Below are positions 6,603 to 8,788 of a DNA stretch of 8,788 bases, in pieces. The stretch lies in assembly GCA_030640215.1 (NCBI GenBank), contig DAOWJU010000269.1:1-8788 (forward strand), read 5' to 3'. The notes under the pieces were generated by a model. It searched no databases. It saw only the letters and a list, made by a program, of their open reading frames with translations, and was not told the DNA's origin. How positions within the stretch are numbered: position 1 is the first letter of the stretch; every line of letters starts with the position of its first letter. Made by a program: the position numbers and the translations under genes. This stretch comes from Desulfuromonadales bacterium (lineage in GTDB: Bacteria > Desulfobacterota > Desulfuromonadia > Desulfuromonadales > BM103).

Positions 6603-7120
6603 CTAAGGATACACCCGCATGACCTGTTCGGCAACGCAGGCAGGCTTTTCTACGCCGTCAATATCAATTGTCAAAAGGTAAACAATCTGCACCCCGTTAC
6701 GAACTTCCTCTACCGACTGGACTGCCGTCCGGGCACGGATTTTAGCACCACACAGCACCGGAGCAGGATAACGCAGCTTATTGAGGCCGTAATTCACACG
6801 TAAGCGCATGCCCGGATAATTCGTTGCGAAGAAATCTGGATGATTGCTCTGGGTTAGATATGGCAAAAGTAACAAAGTCAGGAAACCGTGCGCGATGGTC
6901 GTTCCATACGGCGACTCACCGGCTGCACGTTGCGGATGGTCGTTCCATACGGCGACTCACCGGCTGCACGTTGCGGGTCGATATGAATCCACTGCTCATC
7001 ACCTGTCACTCTGGCAAAGTCGTTGATTCTTTGCTGGTCAATTTCAAGCCAGGGGCCAACGTGAATCTCCTGACCGACAAGATCCTGATACTGACCGATT
7101 AATTCCTGTATCGCTGGCAT
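6603..7120 (-). pseudogene. MaoC/NodN-like hot-dog dehydratase, frameshifted by an internal 41-bp duplication
   Basis: The intact family hydrates/dehydrates acyl-CoA thioesters ((R)-enoyl-CoA hydratase-like). From the ATG at 7120 (AAGGA eight bases upstream) the frame gives a good N-terminus, with WLEIDQQRINDFARVTGDEQWIHIDPQRAAG (24-54) including the expected active-site pair Asp41 and His46. It then enters a 41-bp tandem repeat, shifts frame, and stops at TGA (6880-6878) after 80 residues. The rest of the protein continues in another frame to TAG at 6603 (LLLLPYL to VAEQVMRVYP). Deleting one repeat copy rejoins the frame across GTTIAHGFLTLLLLPYL, the classic MaoC helix motif, giving 158 residues, a normal length. 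So the parent gene was intact and this duplication is its only visible lesion. The downstream part has only a TTG and no ribosome site, so separate translation is unlikely. An assembly artefact cannot be excluded. Confidence 0.88.
6894..6976. repeat. Exact 41-bp tandem duplication (two copies) within the maoC gene
   Basis: Positions 6894-6934 are repeated without a mismatch at 6935-6975, and the next base also matches (6935 = 6976). The unit starts GATGGTCG and ends CACGTTGCG on the plus strand. As 41 is not a multiple of three, the extra copy shifts the coding frame. Two adjacent perfect copies without spacers fit recent slippage or unequal crossing-over, not a mobile element or CRISPR. Confidence 0.97.
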
Positions 7121-7434
7121 GAATGTATCCTTTCATCAAAGACAGAGAATATCTCCAAGATACATAACGCTAATAACAGTGACCTGCAAGTCAAATCAAT
7201 AAAGAGTGAGGTAATAATTGCTTGCTATGGGCACAGACAAACCTTGAGCAATTTCAGTTGTTTCACAACAAGAGATGAGCAGAAAGTCTCTGCGCAGAAG
7301 AACATATCTGTGGTAAAGTGAAAAATATTTTTCACAGTAGCTGTAATCAGGTCATCAACACCATCAGGCTACGGCGGTTTTGACACCGACGAAAGAGCAG
7401 AATTGCCACCCATCATATATGCATGAGGTCCAAC
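7121..7434. promoter_or_regulatory. Divergent intergenic region between the maoC pseudogene and the PilB/GspE-type gene
   Basis: This 314-bp stretch has no convincing gene and should hold promoters for both divergent units. Visible elements are: the maoC ribosome site next to 7120; TATCT/AGATA inverted repeat (7150-7162) in the presumed maoC leader; GTTGT-TTC-ACAAC (7257-7269); the palindrome TCTGCGCAGA around 7290; a perfect 18-bp palindrome (7318-7335); and a TTGACA at 7380-7385 with no matching -10 box 16-18 bp downstream. No clear sigma70 or sigma54 promoter is visible in either direction. Confidence 0.5.
7318..7335. promoter_or_regulatory. Perfect 18-bp palindrome, candidate operator
   Basis: GTGAAAAATATTTTTCAC is identical to its own reverse complement over all 18 bases and lies about 100 bp before the ATPase start and 198 bp before the maoC start. 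Four-base outer arms GTGA/TCAC flank an AT-only core of 10 bp. That spacing is too wide for a CRP site (6 bp) and the arms do not match FNR or LexA. It may bind an unidentified dimeric regulator. A weak TGTAAT (7342-7347) lies just downstream on the plus strand, with a poor -35 overlapping the palindrome. Confidence 0.45.
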
Positions 7435-8788
7435 ATGTCGCACGCTGACAAAAAGAACCAAGAGGACAAATCGTCCCCCCGTCGTCGATCCACTGACAGG
7501 AAAGTTCACAAGCAGATGCTGACGATCAATGATGTCGCCAAGCTTCTCCACCAACGCAGCAGAATCAGCGACGAGCAGTACGAATTGATCCTCAAACGCG
7601 GAGAAGCGCAAGCGGCACGTCTCAACAGCCACCTCCCCCAGAGCCAGACTCCAAAAGACACCTATCTGGCGGAGCTAGCCTCACCTGCCCAGGTTATTAC
7701 CTCTTTCAGTCTTGAGATTCCCAACACCCAGAAGAAATTGACCGAAGATGCCGTCACCGAGCTGATTTCTCAGGCATCGGGAATGGAATATATAAAGATC
7801 GACCCCCTCAAGCTGGAACTCGACGTTGTCACCGACCAAATCCCCAGAGCCTTCGCCTTGAAGAACCTGGTGGTACCTATCGATGAGAAGGACGGTGTGA
7901 TTACTATCGCCGTAGCCGACCCCTTCAATGTTAGGCCAATCGAGGACCTGCAACATGCCCTGGGTATTCAGATCAAACGAATCTTTGCCTCACGCAGCGA
8001 CATACTGAAGATACTGGAAGAGTTTTTCGGATTTCAGGCATCAGTACGAGCGGCTCAGGATGGCATGGGCCTCGGCTCGGAGCTGTCAAACCTTGAGCAA
8101 CTCTTCAAGATGCGCGGCCGCGACGAAATTGAAAGTAGTGACCAGCACATTATCTCCGCCGTTGAATTCCTCCTGAAATATGCTTTCGACCAACGTGCAA
8201 GTGATATCCATATCGAGCCGAAACGCGAGAAGTCATTGATCCGCTTCCGCGTCGATGGGGTTCTGCACAACATTCACACCGTGCCGATGAACCTCCACCC
8301 GGCAATCGTCTCACGCTTGAAATTGCTGTCTCGCCTCGATGTTGCAGAAAAACGACGTCCCCAGGACGGCCGCATCAAAACCGAGCATATGGCCAAAGAT
8401 ATTGAGCTGCGTGTTTCAACGCTACCAGTCGCCTTCGGCGAAAAAGTAGTTATCCGTATTTTCGATCCGGAGATTCTCATGCAGAAACTCGACCGGATCG
8501 GTTTCTACGAACGCGAGTATAAACTTTACAGTGAATTCATCAGGAAGCCGAATGGCATCGTTCTGGTCACGGGACCAACTGGTAGCGGTAAGACCACGAC
8601 GCTCTACTCATCATTGAAAACTATTGCAACGCCAGAGATCAACATTATCACCGTCGAAGATCCGATCGAGATGGTCATGGATAATTTCAATCAGGTCGGC
8701 GTGCAGACTGCTATCGGCGTCACTTTCGCCACCATCCTGCGTAACATCCTGCGTCAGGATCCCGACGTACTGATGATCGGTGAGATCC
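7435..8788 (+). CDS. PilB/GspE-type secretion or pilus-assembly ATPase (3' end outside window)
   Basis: Hexameric cytoplasmic ATPase that powers type IV pilus extension or type II secretion; 451 codons are in the window. Residues 1-28 are highly charged and basic. Residues about 29-60 (LTINDVAKLLHQRSRISDEQYELIL) resemble a degenerate first N-terminal module. Residues about 104-200 fit the MshEN/T2SSE N-terminal domain (PRAFALKNLVVPIDEKDGVITIAVADPFN at 137-165). The ATPase core has RASDIHIEP (254-262), RRPQDGRI (307-314), Walker A GPTGSGKTTTLY (380-391), the Asp box VEDPIE (407-412), and GVTFATILRNILRQDPDVLMIGEI (428-451) ending in Walker B at the edge. The His box and C-terminus are missing. 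The ATG at 7435 is preferred because GAGGT lies just upstream; an in-frame ATG at 7423 lacks a ribosome site. PilB and GspE cannot be separated here without neighbours. Confidence 0.92.
   Translation, partial: MSHADKKNQEDKSSPRRRSTDRKVHKQMLTINDVAKLLHQRSRISDEQYELILKRGEAQAARLNSHLPQSQTPKDTYLAELASPAQVITSFSLEIPNTQKKLTEDAVTELISQASGMEYIKIDPLKLELDVVTDQIPRAFALKNLVVPIDEKDGVITIAVADPFNVRPIEDLQHALGIQIKRIFASRSDILKILEEFFGFQASVRAAQDGMGLGSELSNLEQLFKMRGRDEIESSDQHIISAVEFLLKYAFDQRASDIHIEPKREKSLIRFRVDGVLHNIHTVPMNLHPAIVSRLKLLSRLDVAEKRRPQDGRIKTEHMAKDIELRVSTLPVAFGEKVVIRIFDPEILMQKLDRIGFYEREYKLYSEFIRKPNGIVLVTGPTGSGKTTTLYSSLKTIATPEINIITVEDPIEMVMDNFNQVGVQTAIGVTFATILRNILRQDPDVLMIGEI

Noticed and set aside
6603..6875. Separate short gene encoding the C-terminal MaoC fragment
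   Set aside because: Its only start is a TTG inside the conserved LTLLLLPYL stretch with no ribosome site, and the sequence continues the upstream reading frame once one 41-bp copy is removed. It is annotated as part of the pseudogene.
6894..6976. CRISPR-like repeats
   Set aside because: Only two directly adjacent copies with no spacer, inside a coding sequence.
6824..7102. Plus-strand reading frames across the maoC gene, one with a repeated peptide
   Set aside because: They are antisense shadows; the peptide repetition comes from the 41-bp duplication and no protein family is recognisable.
7257..7269. GTTGT-TTC-ACAAC hairpin as a terminator
   Set aside because: The stem is only five base pairs with no T-tract, and both flanking genes are transcribed away from it.
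7380..7385. TTGACA as -35 box for the ATPase gene
   Set aside because: No TATAAT-like sequence lies 16-18 bp downstream; the region there is TGCCAC-like. The nearest TATAT is over 30 bp away.
7423..7434. Upstream in-frame ATG as start of the ATPase gene
   Set aside because: It has no ribosome site, whereas GAGGT sits at proper distance before the ATG at 7435.

Overview
The window looks like ordinary chromosomal sequence from a Gram-negative bacterium with a type IV pilus or type II secretion system. My best guess is a Desulfuromonadales/Geobacter-type deltaproteobacterium. That guess rests on gene content (a TPR protein with an Asp-Leu-rich tail, a stand-alone BioD-DRTGG protein, a PilB/GspE-type ATPase) and not on any marker gene. 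No rRNA, tRNA, CRISPR array, transposase or phage gene is visible.

Layout. Most of the window (1-7120) is read on the minus strand. In transcription order it holds: a MaoC/NodN-like hydratase gene broken by a frameshift (7120-6603); an isochorismatase-family cysteine hydrolase (6516-5941); a BioD-like P-loop protein with a DRTGG domain (5910-4813); a Gfo/Idh/MocA oxidoreductase (4668-3715); an RluB-type pseudouridine synthase (3583-2861); a short-form glucose-6-phosphate isomerase (2838-1438); a strong intrinsic terminator (1397-1362); and a TPR protein that runs off the left edge (1309-1). After a 314-bp divergent intergenic region, the plus strand carries a PilB/GspE-type ATPase from 7435 that runs off the right edge.

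How the genes fit together. Pgi (central sugar metabolism) and RluB (23S rRNA modification) are housekeeping genes only 22 bp apart and are probably co-transcribed. The hydrolase and BioD-DRTGG genes are 30 bp apart and also look like one unit. The MaoC remnant, 86 bp upstream, may have headed the same unit. The hydratase (acyl-CoA chemistry) and the phosphotransacetylase-like regulatory module hint at acyl-CoA metabolism, but that is inference. The oxidoreductase has 131-144 bp gaps on both sides and may be its own unit.

Most notable observations. (1) An exact 41-bp tandem duplication inside the MaoC gene. Removing one copy restores a full 158-residue hot-dog protein, so this is either a recent or reversible inactivation or an assembly artefact. 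(2) A near-consensus promoter for the TPR gene built into the pgi terminator: its -35 box lies in the hairpin loop and 3' arm. (3) A perfect 18-bp palindrome between the divergent maoC and ATPase genes. I found no convincing evidence of a wholly new multi-gene system; the window is mainly conserved housekeeping genes with a few unusual details.
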